Numbered from the stretch's first letter, positions 50,301 to 60,084 are shown. The stretch: 64,000 bases of DNA from Leclercia pneumoniae (GCF_017348915.1 NZ_CP071383.1:1-64000), one strand, 5' to 3'. Numbers and translations are program-made. Notes: generated from the letters alone by a model not told the origin.

Positions 50301-53300
50301 TGCCCGGGACGGGTTAACTCTTACCACGGCGGCACTGACCAATGGCGGACTGCTGGCGGGCAAAAATACGCAGCTCAACAGCGAGGCCCTCACCAACAGC
50401 GGCACGTTACAGGGCACGGCGACGCTGACGGCGATCGGTAACCAGTTGAATAACCTGCAGGCCGGAAAAATGCTCGCAGGCGGCGGGCTGGATCTGCAAC
50501 AGGTTACGCTCAACAACGCCGGTTTGTTGCAGGGTAAAACGCTGAATCTGGCGACCGGGGAGTGGATTAACAGCGGTAATGCGCTCGGTGAAGCGGGCGT
50601 CACCGCGAAGGTAACAGGTCAGTTCACCAACCAGGGCAAGGTACTGAGCCAGCAAAACCAGGAGGTGGGCGCTGCCAGTATCGACAACCGCGGACAGCTG
50701 ATGGCCAAAGTGCTGGCCCTGCATGGCGATCTGCAAAACAGCGGCCTGCTGCAGGGGAGCAGCGATTTGCGCTGGCGCGGTAACGCCTTCACTAACCAGA
50801 GCCAGGGCCAGGTGACGGGCGGCGACACGCTGAACCTGACCGGGAAAACCCTCACCAATCAGGGGCAAATGCAGGCGCAGCGTGCGACGCTGAGCGCCGA
50901 TAACCTGACCAACAGCGGCGCGGTACAGACCCTGGATAACCTGACGCTCACCCTTACGGGTAAGGCAGAGAACCAGGGGGCATTACTCAGCCAGAATCTC
51001 TTTGACCTGACGGCGGCGCAGCTCTTCAACGACGGACAGCTGGCCGGAAAGGCGCTCTCTCTTCATGCTCCTGAGATCACCAACACCGGCATTATGCAGG
51101 GTAATGAGCGCCTGCAGCTCACCACCCGGACATTGCTGAATGACCAGCGCGGACAGCTGGTGAGCGGTAGCGGACTGGATCTGAACCTCGACAGGCTGGG
51201 TAACGCCGGGCTGCTGCTGCTGGGCGATGACTTTACTCTGCAGGGTAACGCGCTGATCAACCGGGGCGATATTCAGGCCGAGAACCTGAACCTGCGCCTG
51301 ACCAACACCTTTACTAATCAGGGCAACACCCTGGCCAGCAACGCGGCCACCCTCGCTGCGGCGAACCTGACCAACAGCGGTACCGTGGCGGCTAAAACCC
51401 TGGATCTGACGGCGACCGAGCTACGCAACAGCGGCCTGATGCAGGGCACTAACGCCATCGACGCCGCCGCTACGCGCTTCATTAACGAGACGACCGGGAA
51501 AGGGCTCTCCGGCGGGGCACTCACCCTGCAGGGCGGACAATTCAGCAACGCGGGGGTTCTGCAGGGCGATACGCTGGCAGTGAACGGCGGTGCGCTGACC
51601 AACAGCGGCACCCTGAATGGCCTGTCGGGGCTGACAGGCACCTTTACCGGCACGCTGACCAACACCGGACTGATGCAGAGCGCGGGCACCACGACGCTGG
51701 CGGCGGATGCGTTGCTCAACCCTGGCCGCATGATGGGCGGTACCCTGGCGCTCAGTGGCCGGGATCTGAATAACGGCGGGCTCTGGCAGGGGGCTAACGG
51801 CCTGACCCTCACCGGGGATACGCTCACCACCGGGGCGGCGTCACGCACTCTGACCAGCGGGCAATTAACCCTGGAGGCGGGGCAACTGACCACCCAGGGC
51901 ACACAGCAGGGGAACGGCATAGAGGTAAGCGCCGCGGAGTGGACGCACAGCGGGTCGCTACTAAGCCAGGGGACACTCACCGCGAACACCGGTGGAACCC
52001 TGACCTCCAGCGGATCGCTAATGAGCCAGGACGATACGACCCTCACGGCCCAGACGCTGGATAACCGTGGGCAGATCCTCAGCGAAGGCGACGTCACGCT
52101 CGGCGGCGGCGCGCTTAAAAATAGCGGCACGGTACAGGGTAAAACCCTCGCGCTTCAGCAGCGCAGCATTAACAACCAGGGCACCCTTACCGGCCTGCAA
52201 AGCCTGACGCTGCAGGCGCAGCAGCGGCTGATGGCACGTATGGCGATGGCTGCGCCGCAGCAGGAGCTGATCAACGGCGCGAACGGCAAGTTGCTCACCC
52301 AGGGTACGCTGAACATCACCTCCGGTGCGGTGAACAACGCCGGCAACTGGCAGGCGCAAAACATCCTGCTAAACGCGCAGTCGCTTAACAACAGCGGCGC
52401 CGTGCAGAGCGCAGACGGGCTGCAACTGACGCTGACGGATACACTCACCGCCACAACAGGCAGCAAGATCACCGCCCTGGGGGCGGCGACGCTGCAGGCC
52501 GCCTCGCTTACCAACCAGGGACAGTGGGTCGCAAAAAACCTGACCCTGAAGGGCGGCTCGCTGAGTAACAGCGGGGCGGTGAGCGGAGTGAATGGTCTGA
52601 CGCTGAGCCAGACGGGAGCGGTTAATCAGCTCGCCGGCGGCACAATGCTGACCGGCGGGGCGCTAAATCTCAATGCCGCCTCCGTCGCTAACGCGGGCAA
52701 GATCCAGGGGGCCACGCTCGGTATCACCACCGGCGGGTTGACCAACAGCGGGCGTCTGCAGGGGGATAACGGCGCGACCTTCACGCTGGGCGGCACGCTC
52801 ACCAACAATGCAGGTGGGGAGATTGTCAGCCGTCAGGGGCTGACGGTGACGACCCCGACGCTTCTGAATGACGGGCTGATTCAGGGGGGCGGCGAGACCC
52901 TCCTGAAAGCCACCAGCCAGGCGCGTAACGACGGTAAACTGCTCTCTGGCGCGCGTCTCACGCTGAATACACCGCAGTACACCGGCAGTGGCTGGCTGCA
53001 GGCCACCGATCTGATCCTCAACGCCGCCAACGCCGCCAACGGCGGCGGCACCTGGATTGCCGACCGCGCCACGCTGACCGGCACCACCTTCACCAATCAG
53101 GGCACCACTCAGGCGGGCACCCTGGCGGTAAATTACGGGCAGCTTACGAATGGCGGGACGCTGCTCGGCAATTCTCAACTGAATATCGACGCGGATTCGT
53201 TGACGCAAAGCGCCAGCGGCAAGCTGTTCAGCGGCGGCGACCTGTGGCTGGAGAGTAAAGGGCTGGATCTGATGGGTCAACTGGTGTCGCTGGGTAATCT

Positions 53301-56300
53301 GACCCTGAAGCTGACCAACGCCTTCACCAGTAAAACCGCCATTGCGGCGGGGAAAACCCTCGCCATCACCAGCAATGGGGGGATCGATAACCGCAGCGTA
53401 CTGCAGGGCCTGGCCGTCAACCTGACGGCGGGCGGGCAGCTTAGCAATAACGGACAGATCACCACCGGCAGCGGTTCCAGCACGCTCTCTGGTAGCAGCG
53501 TGGCGCTGAATAGCACTGGATCAGTTCAGGGCGGCGGAGATATCACCGTTGCCAGCCGTGGCAATATGACGGTGGACGGTTTCACCGGCACGCGCGGCTC
53601 GCTCACCCTGAGCGCACCGGGCTCGATCATCAATACAGCCCTGCTGTACGCGGCCAATAACCTGACGCTCTATGCAGACAGCATCACCAACCAGCGCGGC
53701 GACATCATGGCGGGCAATAACCTGTCGATGCAGAGAGATGCGGCCGGGAATGCCAGCGCCCAGATCGTGAATACGTCGGGGAATATTGAGACGCAGAACG
53801 GCGATATTACGATTAAGGCGGGGAGCCTGTTAAACACTCGTGACGGGTTAACGGTGAATACCTGGACCGAGACGTCGCAACTTGCCGAGAACGTAGGCGA
53901 TGCCACGATCGAACTTCTGGTCAGGAATCTTCCATCAAGTTCTTACGAGCTAAGGCATAGTATCGGTAAAGGCTATCGCAACTGCACCTGTGCGATTGAG
54001 TACGATATTTACAGTTCTTCGTATGCTCCGACGGCTGAAGCCATGGCCATGCAGTTTGCGGGTTCCGTTACGCATGTTGAGGCGAGCGCAAGCGGTGGCG
54101 CGGGACGTATCTCCTCCGGGCGCGATATAAGGATAGATGCAGGTAACCTTGAGAATAAATCCAGCCTGATCCTCAGTGGACGCAATGCTACATTAACAGG
54201 CTCTCAGCTAAATAATGAGAGTTATCAGTCCGGTACAACAGGAAGTTACTATAATTACAAATTCTTCGGCAGTACGGGCGGAACGTCGTCGGAGTGGAAC
54301 TATACCTCACCGAGCGGTAGTTCGACTTTCATCTACAAGCTTGAGGGTATTACAACCAAAACCGTGCAAGGCGAGACGCTCCGCGCCGTCATCCAGGCCG
54401 GCGGCAACGTTACCGCCAACTTCGCCAATAACATCAGCAACACCAATACCACCGCTAACGCGGGCGGTGTCAGCAACGTTATCTCTACGCCGTCGCTGAA
54501 CACCCTCAGCAACCAGAGCATTGCCAGCGGAGCGCAAAAGCAAAATCTGACGAACACCGGGACCGTGGCGGTCGGCTCGCCCCAGTGGCAGGATCAGCTG
54601 CAGGGCGCCCTGCAACAGCTTAACGGCGGCGGTGCGCTGGACAATAACAGTGCCGGCAGCACGCCTCTCAGCAACATCGGCACCACCCAAAAAGGTAACG
54701 CCAACCTGGGACAGCTGGGTGCGCTGGCAAACGCGGGCGTAACCACCGCCGACCTCAATACCGCCAAAGGCAGCGCCAGTGGGCAGTACCAGGGCCAGCG
54801 CGTCGATACCAGCGCGTACCCGCTGCCGTCGGGCAACAACGGCTATTTCGTTATTTCAGATAATCCAAAAAGCCCCTATCTCATCAGCGTTAACCCCAAA
54901 CTCAACGAGCTGGGGCAGCTAGATCCTGCTCTGTTTGCCAATCTGAACGCGATGTTAGGCAATAAGCCTGCCTCCAGCGCCCCGCAGGAGACCCGGGCGC
55001 TCTTCACCGATGAGAAGCAACTCCTCGGCTCCTCTTACATGCTCGGCAGGCTGGATCTGAACCCGGACTACGATTACCGCTTCCTGGGCGATGCGGCCTT
55101 CGATACCCGGTACGTCTCGAATGCACTCCTGAACCAGACCGGTAACCGCTACCTGAACGGCATCGGCTCCGATCTGGATCAGATGCGCTACCTGATGGAC
55201 AACGCCGCAGCGGCCCAGCAATCGCTGGGGCTGCAATTTGGCGTCTCGCTGACGGCGGAGCAGATTGCCGCCCTCGACCACAGTATTTTGTGGTGGGAAA
55301 AAGCCGTCATCAACGGCGAAACGGTGATGGTGCCGAAGCTCTACCTCTCACCGAAGGATGTCAGCGTCAATAACGGCAGCGTCATCGCCGGTAATAACGT
55401 CACCCTGAAGGGCGGCAACATCACCAACAGCGGCAGTACGCTGCTGGCGGGCAATAACCTGACGCTCGACAGCCAGAACAGTATCAGCAACCTTAACGAC
55501 AGCCTGATAAAAGCCGGGGGCGATCTCAACCTGAGCGCCATTGGCAATATCAACAACATCAGCTCCACCATCAGCGGCAAAACGGTGGCGCTGGAGAGCA
55601 CGGATGGCAGCATCAACAACCTGACGCTGGCCGGGCAGACGATCCTCAACGCTAAAGGCAAATACGATAACGTCGGCCTGAAAGATACCCTGCTGGGTAG
55701 CACGGCGTCGATTGTGGCACAGGATTCCTTGTCTCTGGACGCCGGGAAAAACATCACCGTTACCGGCGCGAGCCTGGCCGCAGGCGGCGATATGCTGTTG
55801 AACGCGTGGGGCGACATCGCCGTGAATGCTCATCAGGTGAACGACGCGTACAGCTCAAGTCGGGTAAATACCGCACGCTCATCCGTCTCTTATGCGGGTA
55901 GCAGCCTCAGCGCGGGCGGTAACCTGGTGGTCAACGCCGGGAACAATGTTGATGTGACCGCCAGCGACCTGAAAGCGGGCGGCGGCCTGGGGCTGAGCGC
56001 AGGCAATGACCTCAATCTAAACGCAGGGCAGACCAGCGAAAGCAACCGCAGCGGCAAGAGTGAAACTCACAGTACCGGGCTCGATCGCACCACCCTGGCG
56101 GCCGGCGATAATCTGGTGTTGAAAGCCGGGCAGGATATCAACGCGCAGGCCGCAGCGCTGGCCGCCGGGAAGAGCGTCGGCCTGCAGGCGGGCCGCGACG
56201 TAAATCTAAACGCAGAGGCCACCACAGAGGGCGACAGCTACAAAGCCAGCAAGAAAACGGTCATTAACGAGTCGGTGCGTCAACAAGGTACCGAGATTGC

Positions 56301-58485
56301 CAGCGGCGGCGATACGGCGATTATTGCCGGACGTGACGTGACAGCCGAAGCCGCTCAGGTGACGGCGAAGGGCGATATTGCGGTGGCAGCGGGTCGCGAT
56401 GTCGATCTTAATACTGCTACCGAGAGCGATTACTACTACAAAGAGCAGACCAAAACCAAAAGCGGGTTCCTCAGTAAAAAAACCACCCACACCATTGAGG
56501 AGAGCAGCGCAACGCGTGAAGCGGGCACGCTGCTCAGCGGAGACAACGTACAGGTGACGGCAGGTAACAACCTGCTGGTGCAGGGGGCGTCCGTGGTGGG
56601 CGACGGAGCGGTCGGCCTGACGGCGGGCAATAACGTCGACATCGTTGCCGCCACCAACAGCAATACCGACTGGCGCTTCAAAGAGACCAAAAAGAGCGGC
56701 CTGATGGGCACCGGCGGCATCGGCTTTACCATCGGCAGCAGTAAATCCACCCATGATCTGCGTGAAAGCGGCACTACCCAGAGCCAGAGTTTTAGCACCA
56801 TAGGCTCCACGGGCGGAGATGTGAGCATCACGGCGGGTAATCAGCTGCATGTGGGCGGCGCGGATCTGGTGGCGGGCAAAGATATGTCGCTCACCGGCGA
56901 TAGCGTGATGATCGAGCCGGGTCATGATAAACGCACCCGGGATGAGACCTTTGAACAAAAATCCAGTGGCCTGACGGTCGCGCTATCTGGCGTCGTTGGT
57001 AGCGCGATCAACAGCGCGGTGACCACGGCGCAGGAGGCAACCAAAGAGAGCGACGGTCGACTGGCCGCGCTTCAGGCAACGAAAGCTGCACTTTCCGGCG
57101 TACAGGCGGGGCAGGGTGCAGTGGTGGCCCAGCAGACGGGCGATCCTTCCAACGGATTTGGCGTCAGCCTTTCCCTGACCACGCAAAAATCCAAATCGCA
57201 GCAGCATGCCGAGAGCGACACGGTGACGGGCAGTACGCTGAATGCCGGGGACGATCTGACAATCACTGCGACGGGGAAAGGCACCAGCGCCAACAGTGGT
57301 GACATTTTGATCGGCGGCAGTCAGATGAAGGCGGGAGGCGATACGACGCTGAATGCCGAAAACGACATCCTGCTGACGGGTGCGGCGAACACGCAAAAAA
57401 CGACCGGTAAAAACAGCAGCAGCGGCGGTGGCGTGGGCGTCAGCATTGGCGCCGGTAGCGGGGGGGCGGGCATCAGCGTCTTTGCCAACGTGAATGCTGC
57501 GAAAGGTAATGAAAAAGGCAATGGCACCGCCTGGACCGAAACCACGATCGACAGCGGCGGCAAGGTCTCTATGACCAGCGGGCGTGACGCCATACTGAAC
57601 GGCGCACAGGTCAACGGCGAGAAGATTGTGGCCGACATAGGCCGCGATCTCTGGCTGAGCAGTCAGCAGGATAGCAACGATTACAACTCGAAGCAGACCA
57701 GCGTGGCGGCGGGCGGCAGCTTTACCTTTGGCAGTATGACCGGCTCCGGCTACATCAGCGCCAGGCAGGACAAGATGAAGAGCACCTTCGACTCGGTGCA
57801 AGAGCAGACCGGACTGTTTGCTGGCGACGGCGGCTTTGACGTGACCGTAGGGCGGCATACCCAACTGGACGGCGCGGTGATCGCCTCGACGGCGACGGCG
57901 GATAAAAACAGTCTCGATACCGGCACGCTCGGCTTTAGCGATCTGCATAACGAAGCGGATTACAAAGTCAGCCATACGGGGGTGAGCCTGAGCGGCGGCG
58001 GCAGCTTTGGCGATACCTTTAAAGGCAATTTGCCTGGCGGCATGATCGCGGCGGCAGGCAGCAGCGGCCATGCGGAAGGTACCACCCAGGCGGCAGTGGC
58101 GGATGGCACCATTACCGTTCGTGATAAGGCTAACCAGCAGCAGGACCTGGCGAACCTGAGTCGGGATACGGTGAATGCTAACGACAGCATTAGCCCAATC
58201 TTCGATAAGGAGAAAGAGCAGAATCGCCTGAAAGCGGTGGGGCTGATCAGCGACATTGGCAGCCAGGCGGCAGATATCGCCCGCACTCAGGGTGACATCT
58301 ACGCCCTCGAGGCTGCGAAGAAAGAGATGGCGCCGCTGAAGGCCAACGCCACGGAGAAAGAGCGCCAGGATTACGTTGCTGCCCTGCGTAATTCCCCGAC
58401 ATACCAGAAAGAGATGAAGAGTTTCGGTACCGGCAGCGAACTTCAGCGCGGTATTCAGGCCGCGACGGCGGCGCTGCAGGGGTAA
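47344..58485 (+). CDS. cdiA: Contact-dependent inhibition exoprotein CdiA, N-terminal frame (premature stop)
   Basis: A 3713-residue TpsA filament protein. A signal sequence (about 1-35) is followed by a TPS secretion domain (about 40-270, with NPYGITCNGCGFINTP). FHA-1 repeats span about 300-2170 (many LTNSGTLQG-like units). A non-repetitive block at about 2180-2480 is a likely receptor-binding domain. A conserved block at about 2490-2670 (NNGYFVISD to LYLSPKDV) matches the YP region of class I CdiA. FHA-2 repeats follow to about 3500. The frame ends at TAA 58483-58485 within [18 protein letters not shown], where the family reads straight on. As it stands the toxin tip would not be attached. 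Confidence 0.93.
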   Translation: METRHPPVRFSQRLISWAVCGLMVWQPMAPAMAAVMTPTGNTTMDKAGNGVPIVNIATPNGAGISHNQFNQYNVGKEGLILNNATNSLNQTQLGGLIQNNPHLQAGREAKGIINEVTGGSRSQLQGYTEVAGKAANVMVANPYGITCNGCGFINTPNVTLTTGKPQLDANGNLLALDVTKGAITIEGQGLDASKNDALSLIARATEVNAAIHANDLTVTAGANRVAADGRVKSLNGEGVAPKIAVDTGALGGMYANRIRLVSSEKGVGVNLGNLNARQGDIQLDANGKLTVNNSLASGAITAKGAGVTLNGSHQAGGALDVTSSQGMTLNNSTLASGGEMRLTSDGKLQITGGGTDSKRGLTINSGQDMVLQETSLVAANSATLNSQGKLTQTGGGVSGKGGALSVTGKAGVALSDATLVGQGNTTLATDGALSVKGSSLTSKGEMNVRGGQDMTLTHATVGSDARTTVTSGGTLTASDSAIAAGGDLTLSGAGLTLNGQSRADASGNIALSGNTMTHQGQVNAGKDITITGKNVANSGQLAAKGKLSTQTNSLTNSGTLQGNDVTLQGRTLTNSGAVQSGGQLTLNADTLNQHGTLSAKGDASLAVNDGLTNTGSTLAEGTLNLKAATLTQQGTLSGTKGLTAETGVLTSGKASLTTSQGDIQLTAGQRADLNGLTDAAGNLDLNAATLTTQQQARLQSGQRLRVQADSATLNGIQAAKGELDLSADTLVHGGKSTGQTLDFRAAQALSNSGELTADTITLSGQQLSQSGIAKADSLTLTAPEWIANSGTLVANTLSLESRAISNGGLLQGNTRFTLQADTLTNLAQGSLYGVNDLTLNIPTFTNSGLITTDGTLRLKGTSLVNRGEINGASLESDYASLSNLGAGRLLADDQLTLNGTTLTNEGSIAANNLHLAGNSLQNGGLLQGDNGITLEVADTTNSGTLQSGDALKLDGNTLTNSGELSATTLLLTLTQQVANDATGRAIARDGLTLTTAALTNGGLLAGKNTQLNSEALTNSGTLQGTATLTAIGNQLNNLQAGKMLAGGGLDLQQVTLNNAGLLQGKTLNLATGEWINSGNALGEAGVTAKVTGQFTNQGKVLSQQNQEVGAASIDNRGQLMAKVLALHGDLQNSGLLQGSSDLRWRGNAFTNQSQGQVTGGDTLNLTGKTLTNQGQMQAQRATLSADNLTNSGAVQTLDNLTLTLTGKAENQGALLSQNLFDLTAAQLFNDGQLAGKALSLHAPEITNTGIMQGNERLQLTTRTLLNDQRGQLVSGSGLDLNLDRLGNAGLLLLGDDFTLQGNALINRGDIQAENLNLRLTNTFTNQGNTLASNAATLAAANLTNSGTVAAKTLDLTATELRNSGLMQGTNAIDAAATRFINETTGKGLSGGALTLQGGQFSNAGVLQGDTLAVNGGALTNSGTLNGLSGLTGTFTGTLTNTGLMQSAGTTTLAADALLNPGRMMGGTLALSGRDLNNGGLWQGANGLTLTGDTLTTGAASRTLTSGQLTLEAGQLTTQGTQQGNGIEVSAAEWTHSGSLLSQGTLTANTGGTLTSSGSLMSQDDTTLTAQTLDNRGQILSEGDVTLGGGALKNSGTVQGKTLALQQRSINNQGTLTGLQSLTLQAQQRLMARMAMAAPQQELINGANGKLLTQGTLNITSGAVNNAGNWQAQNILLNAQSLNNSGAVQSADGLQLTLTDTLTATTGSKITALGAATLQAASLTNQGQWVAKNLTLKGGSLSNSGAVSGVNGLTLSQTGAVNQLAGGTMLTGGALNLNAASVANAGKIQGATLGITTGGLTNSGRLQGDNGATFTLGGTLTNNAGGEIVSRQGLTVTTPTLLNDGLIQGGGETLLKATSQARNDGKLLSGARLTLNTPQYTGSGWLQATDLILNAANAANGGGTWIADRATLTGTTFTNQGTTQAGTLAVNYGQLTNGGTLLGNSQLNIDADSLTQSASGKLFSGGDLWLESKGLDLMGQLVSLGNLTLKLTNAFTSKTAIAAGKTLAITSNGGIDNRSVLQGLAVNLTAGGQLSNNGQITTGSGSSTLSGSSVALNSTGSVQGGGDITVASRGNMTVDGFTGTRGSLTLSAPGSIINTALLYAANNLTLYADSITNQRGDIMAGNNLSMQRDAAGNASAQIVNTSGNIETQNGDITIKAGSLLNTRDGLTVNTWTETSQLAENVGDATIELLVRNLPSSSYELRHSIGKGYRNCTCAIEYDIYSSSYAPTAEAMAMQFAGSVTHVEASASGGAGRISSGRDIRIDAGNLENKSSLILSGRNATLTGSQLNNESYQSGTTGSYYNYKFFGSTGGTSSEWNYTSPSGSSTFIYKLEGITTKTVQGETLRAVIQAGGNVTANFANNISNTNTTANAGGVSNVISTPSLNTLSNQSIASGAQKQNLTNTGTVAVGSPQWQDQLQGALQQLNGGGALDNNSAGSTPLSNIGTTQKGNANLGQLGALANAGVTTADLNTAKGSASGQYQGQRVDTSAYPLPSGNNGYFVISDNPKSPYLISVNPKLNELGQLDPALFANLNAMLGNKPASSAPQETRALFTDEKQLLGSSYMLGRLDLNPDYDYRFLGDAAFDTRYVSNALLNQTGNRYLNGIGSDLDQMRYLMDNAAAAQQSLGLQFGVSLTAEQIAALDHSILWWEKAVINGETVMVPKLYLSPKDVSVNNGSVIAGNNVTLKGGNITNSGSTLLAGNNLTLDSQNSISNLNDSLIKAGGDLNLSAIGNINNISSTISGKTVALESTDGSINNLTLAGQTILNAKGKYDNVGLKDTLLGSTASIVAQDSLSLDAGKNITVTGASLAAGGDMLLNAWGDIAVNAHQVNDAYSSSRVNTARSSVSYAGSSLSAGGNLVVNAGNNVDVTASDLKAGGGLGLSAGNDLNLNAGQTSESNRSGKSETHSTGLDRTTLAAGDNLVLKAGQDINAQAAALAAGKSVGLQAGRDVNLNAEATTEGDSYKASKKTVINESVRQQGTEIASGGDTAIIAGRDVTAEAAQVTAKGDIAVAAGRDVDLNTATESDYYYKEQTKTKSGFLSKKTTHTIEESSATREAGTLLSGDNVQVTAGNNLLVQGASVVGDGAVGLTAGNNVDIVAATNSNTDWRFKETKKSGLMGTGGIGFTIGSSKSTHDLRESGTTQSQSFSTIGSTGGDVSITAGNQLHVGGADLVAGKDMSLTGDSVMIEPGHDKRTRDETFEQKSSGLTVALSGVVGSAINSAVTTAQEATKESDGRLAALQATKAALSGVQAGQGAVVAQQTGDPSNGFGVSLSLTTQKSKSQQHAESDTVTGSTLNAGDDLTITATGKGTSANSGDILIGGSQMKAGGDTTLNAENDILLTGAANTQKTTGKNSSSGGGVGVSIGAGSGGAGISVFANVNAAKGNEKGNGTAWTETTIDSGGKVSMTSGRDAILNGAQVNGEKIVADIGRDLWLSSQQDSNDYNSKQTSVAAGGSFTFGSMTGSGYISARQDKMKSTFDSVQEQTGLFAGDGGFDVTVGRHTQLDGAVIASTATADKNSLDTGTLGFSDLHNEADYKVSHTGVSLSGGGSFGDTFKGNLPGGMIAAAGSSGHAEGTTQAAVADGTITVRDKANQQQDLANLSRDTVNANDSISPIFDKEKEQNRLKAVGLISDIGSQAADIARTQGDIYALEAAKKEMAPLKANATEKERQDYVAALRNSPTYQKEMKSFGTGSELQRGIQAATAALQG

Positions 58486-59589
58486 GCGGGCGGTAACGTG
58501 GCCGGCGCGCTGGCCGGCGCATCGGCACCGGAACTGGCGCATCTTATCAAATCCACCGAAGAAGACCCGGCGGTGAACACCCTCGCACACGCCATTCTCG
58601 GCGGGGCGGTGGCGGCACTGCAGGGCAATAACGCAGCGGCGGGTGCGATGGGGGCGGCTGCGGGTGAGCTCGCGGCAAAAGCGATAATTGCGACGATGTA
58701 TCCGGGTAAATCGGTCAATGACCTGAATGAATCAGAAATGCAGACCGTCAGTACCCTGGCATCGATATCCGCAGGCATGGCTGGTGGGCTGGTGGGAAAC
58801 AGCACGGCCTCGGTGGGTGCGGGGGCACAGGCCGGGAAGAATGCGGTTGAGAATAACTCGCTGAGTCCTGAAAGCTTCGGAAAAGGCATGGCTGATATGG
58901 GGTTATCCCAGCAGTCGCTTGCTGTCAGTATGATCCAGAATGGCGCTACAGCAGATGAGTTAACAGAAGCGCTGATTAAAAACTCACAGGGTCAGATACC
59001 TGAAGGGCAGGATGCAGTTAAAGGTCTGTTAACCGCCTGGGGCGAGTTCTTTGGGGTTCCGGTCAGTGCGTTGACGGCTGATGGAGAAATGACGCCGCAA
59101 CGGGCAGCGGAAATCCTGGCGAGTGGTGTGCCGACCAGTGAAGCAAAACTGATTCAGTATGTAGCAGCTAAAGCGTTTTTATCTGTTGCGAAAAGCTCCG
59201 ATCTTGGATTATCACCTACAAACCAGAAATATGTGGATATCCTTTCGCCGGAAGCGAAACAGCATATTTTATATGGGGATAGCCCTACACAAGGTGGACA
59301 TCTGTATCCCGGAAATCCAGGAAAAACAGTTTTCCCTCAAAGTTGGTCAGCAGACAAGGTTGTTCATACTGTGGGTGATATAGCTACTTCACCCGATACC
59401 AAATGGTTTGCCCAGACCGGAACGGGCGGGACGTATACAAATGCAGGGAGACCAGCAAGATGGGTTGCCTGGGAAGAGCGAGAGGGTGTTAGAGTTCGTG
59501 TGGTATACGAGCCAGCTAGTGGGAAAATAGTAACAGCGTTCCCGGATAATAATCCGGCTCCTCCAGCTTTAAAGGCAATTAAGAAATAG
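58486..59589 (+). pseudogene. cdiA: CdiA C-terminal part: VENN pretoxin and EndoU-like toxin, cut off by the stop
   Basis: In the same frame as the 47344 gene, this continues [16 protein letters not shown] with no ribosome site; the GTG at 58498 is an unlikely start. VENN is at 58846-58857, the border where CdiA-CT toxins are exchanged. The tip, about 243 residues, has an entry-type helical region and a C-terminal domain (about 59260-59547) with HILYGD, GGH (His at 59299), [10 protein letters not shown] and GVRVRVV...IVTAFP. This is the pattern of bacterial EndoU-type RNases (PF14436). The domain itself shows no damage. Without read-through, or a start inside, it should not be made. The assignment is by motif memory, not a search. 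Confidence 0.8.
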
Positions 59590-59599
59590 TGTGGGCGCG

Positions 59600-59851
59600 A
59601 TGGATATTAATGACAAAATTAGATCATTAGGTGAAAGGTTAAAGGATCGGTTGGATCCTTCGCTAGTTGACTTTGCCCTAGATTATATTGGGTTCTCAGA
59701 GAACGTATTAGCATTCGAAACGCTATGTGATCACATCGCTGATCATGATGTTGTGATTAGCAAAGATGAATACACACAAGTGCTTAAAATAGCTAATGAT
59801 CTTGGACTAGAAATAAATAGTAGATATACATATATCAATCCAGAGAAATAA
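59600..59851 (+). CDS. cdiI: CdiI immunity protein, MafI-like
   Basis: An 83-residue acidic cytoplasmic protein (86 if the GTG at 59591 is used). It begins MDINDKIRSLGERLKDRLDP and contains LAFETLCDHIADHDVVISKDEY, which resembles MafI-family immunity proteins; MafI partners include EndoU-type MafB toxins in Neisseria. The position, 10 bp after the toxin stop, and the low GC content fit a cdiI gene exchanged as a unit with the toxin tip. No strong ribosome site is seen. A terminator follows. Confidence 0.8.
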   Translation: MDINDKIRSLGERLKDRLDPSLVDFALDYIGFSENVLAFETLCDHIADHDVVISKDEYTQVLKIANDLGLEINSRYTYINPEK

Positions 59852-59871
59852 CATCCTGATAGCTATGACTA

Positions 59872-59892
59872 ATCCCGGCCTCAGGCCGGGAT
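59872..59892 (+). terminator. Terminator after cdiI
   Basis: ATCCCGGCC (59872-59880), TCA, GGCCGGGAT (59884-59892), then CTTCTTCTT. It also works in reverse for the truncated gene on the minus strand. Confidence 0.85.
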
Positions 59893-59906
59893 CTTCTTCT
59901 TAACCA

Positions 59907-60084
59907 TCAGCCCTTAACCGGCTCGATCACCAGTCGTCCCGGTTCCACGCTGACCGTAACCGCCCTGTCGGTGCTGAATCCCGCATCTGCCAGCCAGTTG
60001 CCGTTGAGACGCAGGCTGGGGCTGCGGGAATACTGAGTGGCCTGGTAGTTGTGGTGATAAAAATGCCGGATACTGAATCGCCAC
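59907..60084 (-). pseudogene. Truncated SymE-like toxin gene
   Basis: The minus strand encodes a frame containing RHFYHHNYQATQYSRSPSL and ending GRLVIEPVKG, with the SymE pattern YSR-P-L-L-G-WL--AGF---V-V-V--G-LV. The N-terminal part is missing; the frame runs into the IS3-family remnant at about 60085. SymE-like genes are often found near Rhs and CDI loci. The stop is at 59907-59909. Confidence 0.75.

Noticed and set aside
56983..58590. Minus-strand open frame of 535 codons opposite cdiA
   Set aside because: A shadow of a repetitive GC-rich gene, with low-complexity composition and no domain; many similar ones lie along cdiA.
58498..59589. GTG at 58498 as start of an independent gene
   Set aside because: There is no ribosome site, the frame continues from cdiA, and the sequence before GTG is family-conserved CdiA.
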